Positions 1 to 9,248 of a DNA stretch of 64,000 nucleotides are shown piece by piece; the first letter of the stretch is position 1; each line of letters opens with the position of its first letter. Source of the stretch: SZUA-368 sp028533045 (GTDB taxonomy: Bacteria > Spirochaetota > Spirochaetia > DSM-2461); NCBI GenBank assembly GCA_050031985.1, contig JBNAIG010000028.1, positions 1 to 64,000 on the forward strand. The letters are read 5' to 3'. The translations under genes and the position numbers were made by a program. Below the pieces are notes generated by a model, which was not told where the DNA came from, made no database searches, and saw only the letters and a list, made by a program, of their open reading frames with translations.

Positions 1-49
1 TGGATTTGAAAAAATCATCAATAATCGTGTATAATCCTACTATATTCAT
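1..49 (-). CDS. N-terminus of a possible IS982-like transposase (partial)
   Basis: A leftward reading frame begins with ATG at 47-49 and runs off the window edge. It is preceded by a strong ribosome-binding site (GGGAGGAAG, complement of 51-59). The 16 visible residues read MNIVGLYTIIDDFFKS. The spacing of L-Y-x-x-I-D-D-F resembles the start of IS982-type transposases, recalled by eye and not searched. Only the first codons are available, so the assignment is weak; the translation start itself is well supported. Confidence 0.35.
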   Translation of the reverse strand, partial: MNIVGLYTIIDDFFKS

Positions 50-244
50 ACTTCCTCCCATCGTATGTTTTTGTCCATAAACAAATTATACAATGAGAGG
101 AAGTTTTATAATAGTCCATTAAAACTCGAATTTCGGCCTAATTATTTCCAATCCTGGTTTAAGACCTTTCCTTCTTCCAGTTCTTCGTATGTCATAGAAT
201 AAGTATAGCCGACCGATTAACAATCTAGCAAGTAACCTTAAATG

Positions 245-272
245 TTTACAATTCCGATACCATAACTATAAT
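245..272 (+). promoter_or_regulatory. candidate sigma-70 promoter in the 50-443 intergenic stretch
   Basis: The 50-443 stretch is AT-rich and I see no gene in it. It holds TTTACA at 245-250 and TATAAT at 267-272 with a 16-bp spacer, a good vegetative promoter match pointing towards the protease gene at 444. It leaves a leader of about 160 nt. In AT-rich DNA such matches also arise by chance. Confidence 0.35.
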
Positions 273-443
273 AATTGAGTGATTGATTATTATCCAAAGT
301 GTCAATATAATGTGAATAAATAAACACTGTTTAGTCCGATTGCAAATATCAGAAGCCATTACTATCGTCAGTACCTTCTCAATAAATTTAAAGGCAACAT
401 ATTTACAAAAGGATCTATAAAATTAAAATCTACCGGGGTAATC

Positions 444-2222
444 ATGAATTTCAAAAAAATAATTGTATTCATATTAATTACATTGAATATTACATTAGCA
501 GCACAGAGTCACAATATTAAAGACAAAGTAGTGCTCGTCGAAGCTCACCTTAATTCTGATATTACAGAGACATTCAACCATTACTCCCAATTTTATAGCG
601 ATTTGGGCAATTTGAATAAAGCTGAAAAATTTAATAATATCTCGACTTCATGGTTCGGAAGCGGTTTTATCATTGAATACTTGAATGAAAATTATCTAAT
701 TACAAATCGTCACGTAACAGATTTCGCCGAGTCATTTACCGTGACAATTAACGGCGGTCCTAGCTTAACCATATCTTCTGATAATGTTGCTTTTGCTCCG
801 GACTATACCGATATAGCCCTTATTAAATTAAATAATGACGAATACGATTTCACTAACCAGATTCTTCCTATTAATGAGAAATTAGTGGAAGACGGAGAAA
901 ATATTTGGGCAGCCGGCTATCCCGGTATCAATGGAACCCCTATTTGGCAATTGTCCTCCGGAATAATAACCAACAGCAACGTTCATATTGAAGAGATAAA
1001 AATACCGGAGAACAGCTACATCATCCAACATTCCGCTCCCATTGATCCGGGTAACAGCGGCGGCCCTCTCCTTATTAAGGATTATAAGGGGGATTTTTCA
1101 GTAGTCGGTATTAATACATGGACTGTGTCGGGGAGAAATAGTACTTTTTTCTCAATCCCCACCTCCCTCCTTATACAAATTATCGAAGAAAAAGATTCTA
1201 TAGACCAAGAATATTACAAGCAAAAAAGATTAGAGACTGCCCTGGGAGAACTCCTCCATAGCTTAGCAGATGATATTAACCTTAATTACTCCTACCTGAT
1301 TTCTGAGAACTTAGTACAAGAAAAAGGCTATAACACCTATGATGAAGTAAGGAGGAAATTGCTTCCTTCGATCGCACAACAGCTTGAAAACTCATTCTTT
1401 TATGAATCAGCTGAAGAAACAATGCGGGAAGCGACCTACTACTTCTTACATAAAAAAATGAACGAAGCAGAACCATTCCCATGGAACCGCGATACTATCC
1501 ATGTGGTAAAAGAAGATAATAATACCGTTTCAATCTATCAGTCTGCCGAAAAAAAGGATTTTAAAATATCTCTGTACTACGAGAGGGGAAACTGGAAAGT
1601 CAATTCCTTTTCATCCATTGATTCAATAATATCTCCCTCTGAGCTGATCACAGATAAAAATAAAAAACAGAAATATAATATTTCCGGTAATATTTTTGAT
1701 TTCACACTAGAAACCGGAGCCTCGGGACAAACCGCTTATCTACTTGGATATACCAGACGAATTAAACTATTCACCCCTCTATTTCTCTCAATGGGCGGAA
1801 AAGTGGGAGGATATAAAGATTTTTCTTTAAACTACACCGATGATGACACAGGACAGGAAGATGAGCTTTTAGCCGATGGACTAATGATGGATGGAAACCT
1901 GGGTTTAGGCTTCGTTCGTCTTAAAAAAGCCGGACTATCCACCCATGCGGTAACGTCCTTTAGCGGGGTTGCAGGACTCCGTGGATATATGTCGATGCCC
2001 ATTGATAATGGAGAAGAAGCTGAAGAGAACAGCCTACCTTACTCTTATTACTATTACGGCATAGAGGGAATGTTAGAATTTAAAAGTATGACAAGTAAAT
2101 TCGGATATGGAGCTGCGGCAGGGATTTATGAAGGAAAACCTACATCATCAACATCCTTTGTGAGTGGATATACTTTTGACGAATATTTATCTTTAAAACT
2201 TTCCTGCTTTATTAAGTTTTAA
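444..2222 (+). CDS. exported trypsin-like serine protease with C-terminal beta-barrel-like region
   Basis: The 592-residue protein starts with a signal peptide (residues 1-20). A trypsin/HtrA-like protease domain follows at about 25-260 with a complete triad: His90 in NRHVTD, Asp123 in YTDIALIKL and Ser205 in GNSGGPL. No PDZ domain is visible. Residues 260-400 are polar and probably helical. The last 190 residues alternate polar and aromatic residues (SGNIFDFTLETGAS, YSYYYYGIEGMLEF) and end in Phe, as outer-membrane beta-barrel proteins do. I infer a surface or periplasmic protease, possibly tethered by its own barrel. ATG 444 follows ACCGGGG. The natural substrate is unknown. Protease call strong, barrel call tentative. 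Confidence 0.8.
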   Translation: MNFKKIIVFILITLNITLAAQSHNIKDKVVLVEAHLNSDITETFNHYSQFYSDLGNLNKAEKFNNISTSWFGSGFIIEYLNENYLITNRHVTDFAESFTVTINGGPSLTISSDNVAFAPDYTDIALIKLNNDEYDFTNQILPINEKLVEDGENIWAAGYPGINGTPIWQLSSGIITNSNVHIEEIKIPENSYIIQHSAPIDPGNSGGPLLIKDYKGDFSVVGINTWTVSGRNSTFFSIPTSLLIQIIEEKDSIDQEYYKQKRLETALGELLHSLADDINLNYSYLISENLVQEKGYNTYDEVRRKLLPSIAQQLENSFFYESAEETMREATYYFLHKKMNEAEPFPWNRDTIHVVKEDNNTVSIYQSAEKKDFKISLYYERGNWKVNSFSSIDSIISPSELITDKNKKQKYNISGNIFDFTLETGASGQTAYLLGYTRRIKLFTPLFLSMGGKVGGYKDFSLNYTDDDTGQEDELLADGLMMDGNLGLGFVRLKKAGLSTHAVTSFSGVAGLRGYMSMPIDNGEEAEENSLPYSYYYYGIEGMLEFKSMTSKFGYGAAAGIYEGKPTSSTSFVSGYTFDEYLSLKLSCFIKF

Positions 2223-2227
2223 AAATC

Positions 2228-2249
2228 CCCCCTCTCAAAAAAGAGGGGG
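2228..2249 (-). terminator. intrinsic terminator for the 2753-2263 pair
   Basis: An 8-bp perfect stem (CCCCCTCT at 2228-2235 with AGAGGGGG at 2242-2249) encloses a 6-nt loop. Read leftward it is followed by a short T-run (complement of AAAAA at 2221-2225), so it serves the leftward lipoprotein genes. Rightward there is no T-tract. Confidence 0.7.
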
Positions 2250-2262
2250 CGTGGAAATCCTA

Positions 2263-2751
2263 TTAGAATGGTTTAAGTTCCATAGGACCATCGGATGAAT
2301 AGGTTGACATAAATGAGCTATAAACTAAATCCGTCAACTCAAGATCAATATTTAGACGTCCACCCTCTTTAAATAAAGCTCCAAGATAGAGGACCTCATT
2401 AGGATTCACTGTAATTACTTTAATCATATCAACAGGAGTCACAATACCATACTTATTACCAGCTATGTATCCGGTAATTTTTACTATGGCATATTTACCG
2501 GGAGGCACATCTTCAACCTGAATATAATCTTTGTTAGTAAAACGAAGGGTCATTCTTTCGCCAGTAATAAGATTCTCTATAAGAAAATAATATTTCATCC
2601 CACTAAAATAACCGGCAATATAAGCTTCTGACGAACTGAGTTCAACTATATCGTTTTCGGCCTTACCACCGTCATTACTCATGGATGGGGAAGACTGGCA
2701 CCCGCATACAAAAGCGAGACTCAGAAGAGTTATAATAAATATTTTTTTCAT
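2263..2751 (-). CDS. small lipoprotein of unknown function
   Basis: 162 residues with a lipoprotein signal: a basic start, hydrophobic core and lipobox FVCGC near residues 14-18, so the mature protein should be lipid-anchored in the envelope. The mature part is short and beta-rich, and includes a PPGKYAIVKITGY stretch. That resembles the P-P-G-x-Y-x-[LIV] turn of carboxypeptidase-regulatory-like or DUF2846-type beta-sandwich domains. It lies one base after the stop of the upstream exported protein (2753-3166) and is surely co-transcribed. Similar architecture suggests the two are distant paralogues or work together. No enzyme motif is visible. Confidence 0.65.
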   Translation of the reverse strand: MKKIFIITLLSLAFVCGCQSSPSMSNDGGKAENDIVELSSSEAYIAGYFSGMKYYFLIENLITGERMTLRFTNKDYIQVEDVPPGKYAIVKITGYIAGNKYGIVTPVDMIKVITVNPNEVLYLGALFKEGGRLNIDLELTDLVYSSFMSTYSSDGPMELKPF

Positions 2752-2752
2752 A

Positions 2753-3166
2753 TCAGTCCTCCGACCTAGGATAGAGTTGAGTCATTTTTGAAAGAGCTTC
2801 TTTCGCTTCTGAGATTTCATCCCCTGTAAGAATAGCCAAACCGAGAGTGTCGGTGACTTCAACATAATAATCTTGGTTCTCTTCCGCTATAAAATAAACA
2901 ACTTTATCATCGGTTTTGTAGCTATTATCACACAAAACCAGCTGCTCTCCCACCGGGATTTCGATTTTAAAATAAGTTTTAGTTCTCATCTCACCAAGAA
3001 ACAGTTGAGTGAAATAAACATTTGGCTTTACAAGATTCAAGCCTTTCTCTCTGATTATAGTAAGAGTTGCCGTTGCTGAAACGGAACTGCTATTCAACCA
3101 AGAGTCCTGCGAGTAACACAACGTCATTCCCATCAATCCCAAAAGAAGTAACATATACTTTTTCAT
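2753..3166 (-). CDS. exported DUF2846-like protein
   Basis: 137 residues with a cleavable signal peptide (residues 1-19, LGLMGMTLCYSQ). The mature domain has the DUF2846-like order: a first strand ATLTIIREKG, then N-V-Y, then KTYFKIEIPVGEQLVL and a late strand DYYVEVTD. DUF2846 proteins are small periplasmic or lipid-anchored beta proteins of unknown role. First gene of a two-gene operon with the lipoprotein 2263-2751, in an envelope-protein neighbourhood. Family call is from pattern recognition only. Confidence 0.6.
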   Translation of the reverse strand: MKKYMLLLLGLMGMTLCYSQDSWLNSSSVSATATLTIIREKGLNLVKPNVYFTQLFLGEMRTKTYFKIEIPVGEQLVLCDNSYKTDDKVVYFIAEENQDYYVEVTDTLGLAILTGDEISEAKEALSKMTQLYPRSED

Positions 3167-3288
3167 GAACGCTCCTTTTTTTATATCAGTTTACACAAAA
3201 ACAAAGACAAGTTACAAGCACAAAAGGAACACCATATCGCCTCATAAAAGAGATAAAACTGTCTACTGTCTGTGTAGAAGCCGGAGTT

Positions 3289-3447
3289 TTAACTTAAAAG
3301 TTCAGCCAACTTACGAGTCGTATTAACATTTCGAACGGTCATATTCCGGTAACATCTGTGGCCGACAATTTTACTTAATCCGCTACGATTCAGATTTTCC
3401 CGGGAAATACTCCACATAAGAGCTCCCGGGATATATTTTATCGCCAT
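3289..3447 (-). pseudogene. short ORF, possible integrase C-terminal relic
   Basis: The 3167-3587 stretch between the envelope genes and the ZIP gene has no convincing gene. A 52-codon leftward frame (ATG at 3447, TAA at 3289-3291) reads MAIKYIPGALMW... and contains GLSKIVGHRCYRNMTVRN followed by RKLAELL. The I-V-G-H plus downstream M-T-x-R pattern recalls the end of tyrosine recombinases, around the second catalytic His. The catalytic Tyr position is not convincing and there is no ribosome-binding site. It could equally be chance. Confidence 0.2.
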
Positions 3448-3587
3448 TCCGAATTATTTCGCCAATCATAGGGAATTGTGTGAGCAATTTTTTTCAATTT
3501 CTTCTGCGGTTTTTATTAGTGTCGGGACGAAGCAGAACGGCGAGGAAAATAATCAGGAAGTCATTAACCATATAGTTCCTCTACTTC

Positions 3588-4289
3588 TTAAATCAGTTTT
3601 TCCCCGATCATTCCCAGTAGGAATCCCAGGCTGGCTCCGGTGGCAGGACGCCAGTTGTTTTTAATTTTGGACGCCGGTGCGATATCCTGAAAAATCAAAT
3701 ATAGTATACCGCCGGCGGCAAAAAGCATAATAGAATCCACCGTTTTGGTGTCGTTCAGGAGGAATTCCCCCGTAAGAGCCGCCACAATCCCCACGAGACT
3801 CAAACCGAACATCAGTAAAAGAACCTTTCCTTTGTTCATCTTTTCGTTTAGTTCTATATAGGAATTGAATCCTTCGGGCAAGTTCTGCAGACCGATGAAA
3901 ATTGCGATGAGGAGTCCAAAGCTATGGTCATAGGCAAAAGAGGCCCCCAAGGCCAGTGCCTCGGGGATAAAATCCATCATCATGGACAGGACTTGCGCCA
4001 GGGAACCGCCCAGTCGTGAACTAAGGATATCCAGAAGCATGAAGGTGACGGTCCCGGCGACAAAGATCAGGCTTAGTTCTCCCATGGAGAGATCGGTCAC
4101 GGCTTTGGGGACAAGGACGAAAGCGATGGCCGAGAGAAGGGCACCTCCTCCGAAGGCTGTGATAAAATGATTTATTTCTTCTTTCGCCGGGAAGGATTTG
4201 CTTTGCAGCAGGCTGGATATCAAGCCTCCCGCAAATATAGGAAGGCCCGCTGCGCTGGAAAATAAAATGATGGTAGGAGTGGAATTCAT
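3588..4289 (-). CDS. ZIP-family divalent metal transporter
   Basis: 233 residues with about eight membrane segments. The diagnostic ZIP metal-path motifs are MMDFIPEALALG in the central helix and LQNLPEGFNSY in the next, corresponding to the H/D-x-x-P-E and N-x-P-E-G sites of helices 4 and 5. Length fits bacterial ZIP proteins, which import Zn2+, Fe2+ or Mn2+ across the inner membrane. In this member the usual first His is replaced (D-F-I-P-E), so specificity cannot be predicted. It is monocistronic and divergent from the lipoprotein gene at 4418. No Zur or Fur box is evident upstream. Confidence 0.85.
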   Translation of the reverse strand: MNSTPTIILFSSAAGLPIFAGGLISSLLQSKSFPAKEEINHFITAFGGGALLSAIAFVLVPKAVTDLSMGELSLIFVAGTVTFMLLDILSSRLGGSLAQVLSMMMDFIPEALALGASFAYDHSFGLLIAIFIGLQNLPEGFNSYIELNEKMNKGKVLLLMFGLSLVGIVAALTGEFLLNDTKTVDSIMLFAAGGILYLIFQDIAPASKIKNNWRPATGASLGFLLGMIGEKLI

Positions 4290-4417
4290 AAACTGATTCT
4301 ATAGCATTATTAGATCCTAGTAAATTCAATGATCAATTTTAATTGAGATTGAACCGTAAACTCATCTATCTTGAAATATTGCCATGCCACTCTCTTTTCT
4401 TAAGGAGATTTGAGAGA

Positions 4418-6088
4418 ATGAAAAGAGTTTTATTAGTTGTTCTGGCGGCCTTGCTGTTTCTGTCTAGCTGTGATGATGCGGGCGATTCTACCAGCCTTTC
4501 TTTGAGTGTTGAGTCAAACATGGTTTACGACACGGGGATTTACGATGAAAGCGCTGCGGAAATTGTTTATTACGATTCCACCAACGATCGGATTTTGTTT
4601 ACCAATGGTTCGGAAGGGAGTGTTAATATCCTTACCGAAACGAACGGAGAGCTGTCCCTCGAAAGCGGGGATTCCCTTATCTTTGGCGATGGCGATGCCA
4701 ACAGCGTATCCGTTTATAATGGGGTTGCCGCTGTGGCTGTCGCGGCCGCCGATAAGACCGATGACGGATCTGTGTACTTTGTCGATGTGGCGACCGGAAC
4801 CTCTCTGGGGGCCGTGACGGTAGGGGCCCTTCCCGATATGGTTACCTTTACTCCCGACGGAAGCTATGTTCTGGTTGCCAATGAAGGGGAACCGGAGGAG
4901 GAATATGCCGCAGACCCGGAAGGTTCCGTTTCTATCATTGAGGTGGAACTGGCCGATACCCTCAGTGACAGTACTTTTACTTTGGTAGATACGGTCACCT
5001 TTGATTCATCCGACCTGGAAGAGGATGGGGACGGCGTAGAAGTGCGAACCAGCGAGTATCTGGCCGACTGGACCGGCTATCCCGGTACCTACTCCGTAGC
5101 TAACGATATTGAGCCCGAATACATTGCCGTTGATTCGGACTCTCTCTACGCTTATGTAGCTTGTCAGGAAAACAACGCCATTGCCAAAATCTATATTCCC
5201 ACCGGAAAGGCCGTTACCGTAAAATCTTTGGGTTACAAGGATTATTCAGACGGCGATGTGGGGGTCGATCTTTACAACGATGAGATTGCCTGCGTTGAAT
5301 CCCGCCCTTACTACGGCCTTTATATGCCCGATGCGATCTGTACCTTTGAAGTGGGCGGCGAAACTTACATTGCCACAGCCAACGAAGGGGACGACCGGGC
5401 CGACTGGGAGGACGATACGGATATAGAAGATCATGACTGCACCAAGGCCAAGAATCTGGAAGATGACTTTGGGCTGACTTTGGATGATGTGTTCAAGGAC
5501 AGTACAACCGGCGAAATCCTGGATGATTACAGCAGCCTTAAGGTTTCTCCCTACGACTGTATAGATAGTGATGACGATGGGGATATCGATATCCTCGTAG
5601 GCTTTGGAGCCCGTTCGTTCTCCATTTGGGACGAAGATCTGGACCTGGTTTACGATAGCGGAAGCCTTTTTGAAACCTACACGGTGGAGAACTATCCCGA
5701 CTACTCCAACTGCAGTAACGACAATCTGGTCATTGACGACAGAAGCTCCAAAAAAGGTCCCGAGCCGGAAGCCATAACCGCCGGTGAAGTGGACGGTATT
5801 CCGGTGCTTTTCGTTGGACTTGAGCGGTTCGGAGGATTTTTTGCCTTTGACGTGAGTGATCCGGAAGAGCCGGAAATGCTTCTCTATCATACGGATCGGA
5901 ATTTTGATGCAACCATTGATAGTGACCTAGAATACAGCAGCGACGACTCTCTGGATAACACGGGAGACCTGGGGCCGGAAGGCTTCTGCTTTATCTCTTC
6001 CGATGATAGCAGCGACGGTACGGCCAAGCTGATTGTGGGAAGTGAAGTAAGCGGAACGGTTCGCGTGTACGACGTAGAATATAATTAA
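4418..6088 (+). CDS. choice-of-anchor-I family lipoprotein
   Basis: ATG 4418 is preferred over the upstream in-frame start because AAGGAG sits 10 nt before it and it yields a proper lipoprotein signal (MKRVLLVVLAALLFLSSC, lipobox LSSC). The 556-residue protein is Asp/Ser/Gly-rich with a beta-propeller feel: NDIEPEYIAVDSDSLYAYVA and QENNAIAKI are typical of the choice-of-anchor-I family. The late motif EPEAITAGEVDGIPVLFVGL is close to the signature of those proteins, which are related to PhoX-like or esterase-like phytase propellers. It should be lipid-anchored outside the inner membrane. A phosphatase role is only an association. Acidic repeats such as DSDDDGDIDI suggest Ca2+ binding. Confidence 0.7.
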   Translation: MKRVLLVVLAALLFLSSCDDAGDSTSLSLSVESNMVYDTGIYDESAAEIVYYDSTNDRILFTNGSEGSVNILTETNGELSLESGDSLIFGDGDANSVSVYNGVAAVAVAAADKTDDGSVYFVDVATGTSLGAVTVGALPDMVTFTPDGSYVLVANEGEPEEEYAADPEGSVSIIEVELADTLSDSTFTLVDTVTFDSSDLEEDGDGVEVRTSEYLADWTGYPGTYSVANDIEPEYIAVDSDSLYAYVACQENNAIAKIYIPTGKAVTVKSLGYKDYSDGDVGVDLYNDEIACVESRPYYGLYMPDAICTFEVGGETYIATANEGDDRADWEDDTDIEDHDCTKAKNLEDDFGLTLDDVFKDSTTGEILDDYSSLKVSPYDCIDSDDDGDIDILVGFGARSFSIWDEDLDLVYDSGSLFETYTVENYPDYSNCSNDNLVIDDRSSKKGPEPEAITAGEVDGIPVLFVGLERFGGFFAFDVSDPEEPEMLLYHTDRNFDATIDSDLEYSSDDSLDNTGDLGPEGFCFISSDDSSDGTAKLIVGSEVSGTVRVYDVEYN

Positions 6089-6190
6089 AATTGCAGTCCC
6101 TTTCTGACTCCTGTTTGACTTATATAAAAGGACCGATTTATTGGAAATCTGTATTTTTATACATTAAAATAGTCAAATAGGAGTCAAAAC

Positions 6191-8026
6191 GTGAATAAGA
6201 TCAGTTTGTTGAAGTCCATTCGGCTTCAAATCCTCTTTAGTTTAGTTCTTATCGTATTTCTGCTGGTCCTTTCGGGCCTTCTGGCCAACTTTTTCTTGAA
6301 AGAGACACAGCAGTCTTTTGATTCTCTTTTTAATTATGAGAATCGGATTCGCCTTATTTCCCAGGAAACGAATATTCTGGCCTTGCAGAACCGGCGTTAT
6401 GAAAAAGATTTCTTTTTGAATATCGGTAATAAGCAAAAGCAGTTAAGTTATATCGAAAAGTTTGAGAAAGTAACGTCTCAAATGGATGAGGCGTTTAGTG
6501 AACTCGAATCGCATATGCAGGATAATCAGCATAGTTTTCTTTATGAAGAAGCACTTCTATTACTCGATGAGGCGAGGCGGAATTACCAAACTTATGTTAC
6601 TTCCTTTGTTTCCATAAGAGAGAAAGTTATGGGGGATCCGGGCATTACGTCTCAGGAAGGTAATCAATTATTTATACCTTATAAAGAGAATATTTATACC
6701 TTTGAGCATAATATTCAGGAGATAAGCCGGATCTCCGTGGAGATTAGTGAGTCAATGGAGAAAAAAGCGAACCGCGATGCTATAAGACATATTACTCTGT
6801 TTTCCGGGATCCTCGGTTTTATCATTTTCTCTCTTGTTTTCCTTATGGTATTTCTCGTCAGGAAAATCAATTCCGGCTTCCGGCTCATTAAGCTTTATTC
6901 CGATGAGATGGAAGAGGGGATTCTTGTCCGTGACGATAAAATAGGCAGGGATGATGAATTCGGCACGGTCAGCCAGGCTTTTAATAATGCTTTCTCCCGG
7001 ATGAGGGCTATGGTGAGTAAAACGAATGATTCTATTGATCTTTCCCGTGAGATTGCCTCGAGTCTTACCGAGAGTGCCGAAGAAGTGGCTGCTTCCGTTG
7101 CAGAGATCAGTGCCCAGTCAGCTTCGGTTAAAAATCTGGTTTTTCGTCAGTCCGACAATATTACCGAATCCAGTGCTGCCGTAGAGGAGGTTACAAAAAC
7201 CATCGAGTCCTTTAACAAGCAGCTGGAAAGGGAGAACCATCTGATCGAATCCTCGGCGACAGCGGTGCAGCAGATTGTTTCCGCCATAGACAGAACAAGT
7301 GTTGAGGCGGGAAAGCGCAATCATGAACTGGATGATATTCTGGCCCGTATGGAAATGACCCGGGACAAGATTGCCACAACGGAAGACGTTATAGGAGATG
7401 TGGTAGATCTATCCGGTAAAATCGAAGAGATTATGACTGTTATCAATGGGATTTCCGCCCAGACAAACCTCTTATCCATGAATGCTGCGATCGAAGCGGC
7501 CCACGCCGGGGAGGCGGGGACGGGGTTCTCTGTGGTAGCCGAAGAGATTCGAAAGCTGGCCGATGGGACAATGAAAAACTCTCTGGGTATATCGGAGACG
7601 ATTAAAGAGATGAAAGGGAAAATTCAGGAGGTGAAAGAGTCCTCCAAGCTTAATCTGGACACTTTTGAAGGATTTTCCCATAGTATGAAAGACTTTAAGG
7701 AGACATTCACGGAAATTGGTTCGATGATGACCGAGATGAGCCAGGGAGCAACGGATATACGGGGGATTTCGGATAATCTCTTCTCCATTTCCCACTCTAT
7801 TCAGGGGGCCTCCGAGGAAATTGCTATTAGCGAACAGGATATTAATATTTCCATGACAGAAAATTCCGGTCTGTCCCAGCAGGTTCTCGATTCTATTTCT
7901 GAAATTGATTACGGCTTAAAGGAGATAAACACTGCGGTTGGTTTTCTTATGGAGATCTCCAGGAAATCGGAAGGGGTCAACGGGGAACTAAAGGATAATA
8001 TTGAACAGTTTACCATAAGCGGTTGA
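6191..8026 (+). CDS. methyl-accepting chemotaxis protein
   Basis: GTG start at 6191 with AGGAG about 8 nt upstream. 611 residues: TM1 at about 12-32, a helical periplasmic sensor of roughly 165 residues (coiled-coil four-helix-bundle type), TM2 at about 197-222, a HAMP segment, then a long coiled coil. The signalling tip is VINGISAQTNLLSMNAAIEAAH, followed by GFSVVAEEIRKLA. It senses an unknown small molecule and controls CheA. No CheW/CheA gene is nearby, so it is an orphan receptor, as is usual in spirochaetes. No CheR-tethering C-terminal pentapeptide is seen. Confidence 0.93.
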   Translation: MNKISLLKSIRLQILFSLVLIVFLLVLSGLLANFFLKETQQSFDSLFNYENRIRLISQETNILALQNRRYEKDFFLNIGNKQKQLSYIEKFEKVTSQMDEAFSELESHMQDNQHSFLYEEALLLLDEARRNYQTYVTSFVSIREKVMGDPGITSQEGNQLFIPYKENIYTFEHNIQEISRISVEISESMEKKANRDAIRHITLFSGILGFIIFSLVFLMVFLVRKINSGFRLIKLYSDEMEEGILVRDDKIGRDDEFGTVSQAFNNAFSRMRAMVSKTNDSIDLSREIASSLTESAEEVAASVAEISAQSASVKNLVFRQSDNITESSAAVEEVTKTIESFNKQLERENHLIESSATAVQQIVSAIDRTSVEAGKRNHELDDILARMEMTRDKIATTEDVIGDVVDLSGKIEEIMTVINGISAQTNLLSMNAAIEAAHAGEAGTGFSVVAEEIRKLADGTMKNSLGISETIKEMKGKIQEVKESSKLNLDTFEGFSHSMKDFKETFTEIGSMMTEMSQGATDIRGISDNLFSISHSIQGASEEIAISEQDINISMTENSGLSQQVLDSISEIDYGLKEINTAVGFLMEISRKSEGVNGELKDNIEQFTISG

Positions 8027-8030
8027 GTTC

Positions 8031-9248
8031 TTACCTTAGTTCGATGCGGACATTCCGAATATGAAGTTTGTCCGCATCAACCACAATATATCGGGCTTTT
8101 CCCTCGTCCCAATCGGTCCCGCTGGCCGGGATGAGACCCAGCTTTTCGCAGAGATAGCCTCCCAGTGTCTGATTATGGCCCTTGGGGATGGTAATTCCCA
8201 GGATATGGGAGAGGTGCTGCAGGTCCGTATTACCGGAAGCAAGGAAAACCTTTTCGTCCAGCTGGATGACATCTTCCTTAACCGTATGGGTGTTTCCCGG
8301 AATACTCCCCACAATTTCAGAGGCAATTTTCTGATGGGTGATAATTCCGGATATTCCCCCGTATTCATCGCAGAGAAAAACCAGCGCCAGCGATTGGGTC
8401 ACCATTATTTCCAGCAATTCCGATAGGGGTTTCACTTCCGGGAAAAAGGTCGGTTCATGAAGAATCTGTTCGGCCGAAAGATTTTCTCCGTAACAAAAGT
8501 CCTCCACATCCACATATCCGATGATATTATCTACCCTGTCCCGGTAGACGGGTAGGTAACGGTGATTCGTCAGTTCCCCTTCGGTAATCAACTCGGAAGG
8601 GCTGCTCTTAATATCGTAGAGGGATATCTGATGGAGGGGGATCATGGCGTCCATGGCCAGGGTGGAATCGAAGTCCAGGATATCGTCAATCGTTTTAAAC
8701 TCGTCGTACCCAAAGCCCGATTCTCTTCCGCTAAGATGCATGAGAAGCCGGAAATCCTCCCGGGAGTGGGCCAGTTTTCTTGAGCCCTGTTTTTGGCCCA
8801 ACAGGAAAAGAAGAACCTTTACCACCGTATTAAGAATAAATGAGATGGGAAAGAAAAAGAAGAAAAACACCCTTAACACGGGGGTTAATTTTACCGTAAC
8901 CGTATCGGCATAACGTCTGAAAAAGGTTTTGGGAATAATTTCCGAAAAAAGAAGATAGATAACGGCTAATACCAGACTTCCTATTACGGCTGTTGTGGCT
9001 GAGTAGCGGGTTCTGAGGTAATTGTTAAGTACCACCGAACTGGTTACCACAGCTACGTTGGTTCCAATGAGGGTTGTTCCCAGAAGGCGTTCCGGTTTTT
9101 CCAGGAGGAAATGGGCCGATTGTGCCCAGATGACCTTTTTCTCTTTTTGCGAATAGATTTTTAGTTTATCCGCAGAGAGTAGTCCCGTTTCCATTCCGGC
9201 AAAGAAAGAGGCAACCAGTAGACATATTAGTTCGATAAGCAGGATCAT
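8031..9248 (-). CDS. CNNM/CorC-type DUF21-CBS membrane protein
   Basis: 405 residues: an N-terminal DUF21 (CNNM) domain with about four membrane segments (residues 1-150), then a tandem CBS pair at about 190-310 (MDAMIPLHQISLYDI; FLCDEYGGISGIIT), then a CorC_HlyC domain at the C-terminus. The family is linked to Mg2+/Co2+ transport or resistance; the older name is hemolysin-like TlyC. It overlaps the upstream paralogue by 4 bp (ATGA), which implies translational coupling, perhaps as a hetero-oligomer. The 3' end faces the chemoreceptor gene with a 4-bp gap and no terminator. Confidence 0.88.
   Translation of the reverse strand: MILLIELICLLVASFFAGMETGLLSADKLKIYSQKEKKVIWAQSAHFLLEKPERLLGTTLIGTNVAVVTSSVVLNNYLRTRYSATTAVIGSLVLAVIYLLFSEIIPKTFFRRYADTVTVKLTPVLRVFFFFFFPISFILNTVVKVLLFLLGQKQGSRKLAHSREDFRLLMHLSGRESGFGYDEFKTIDDILDFDSTLAMDAMIPLHQISLYDIKSSPSELITEGELTNHRYLPVYRDRVDNIIGYVDVEDFCYGENLSAEQILHEPTFFPEVKPLSELLEIMVTQSLALVFLCDEYGGISGIITHQKIASEIVGSIPGNTHTVKEDVIQLDEKVFLASGNTDLQHLSHILGITIPKGHNQTLGGYLCEKLGLIPASGTDWDEGKARYIVVDADKLHIRNVRIELR

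Noticed and set aside
3476..3664. 62-residue rightward frame before the ZIP gene
   Set aside because: Overlaps the 3' end of the ZIP gene on the other strand and has no ribosome-binding site.
5246..5890. 214-residue frame opposite the choice-of-anchor-I gene
   Set aside because: No start signal, no motif; fully inside a well supported lipoprotein gene.
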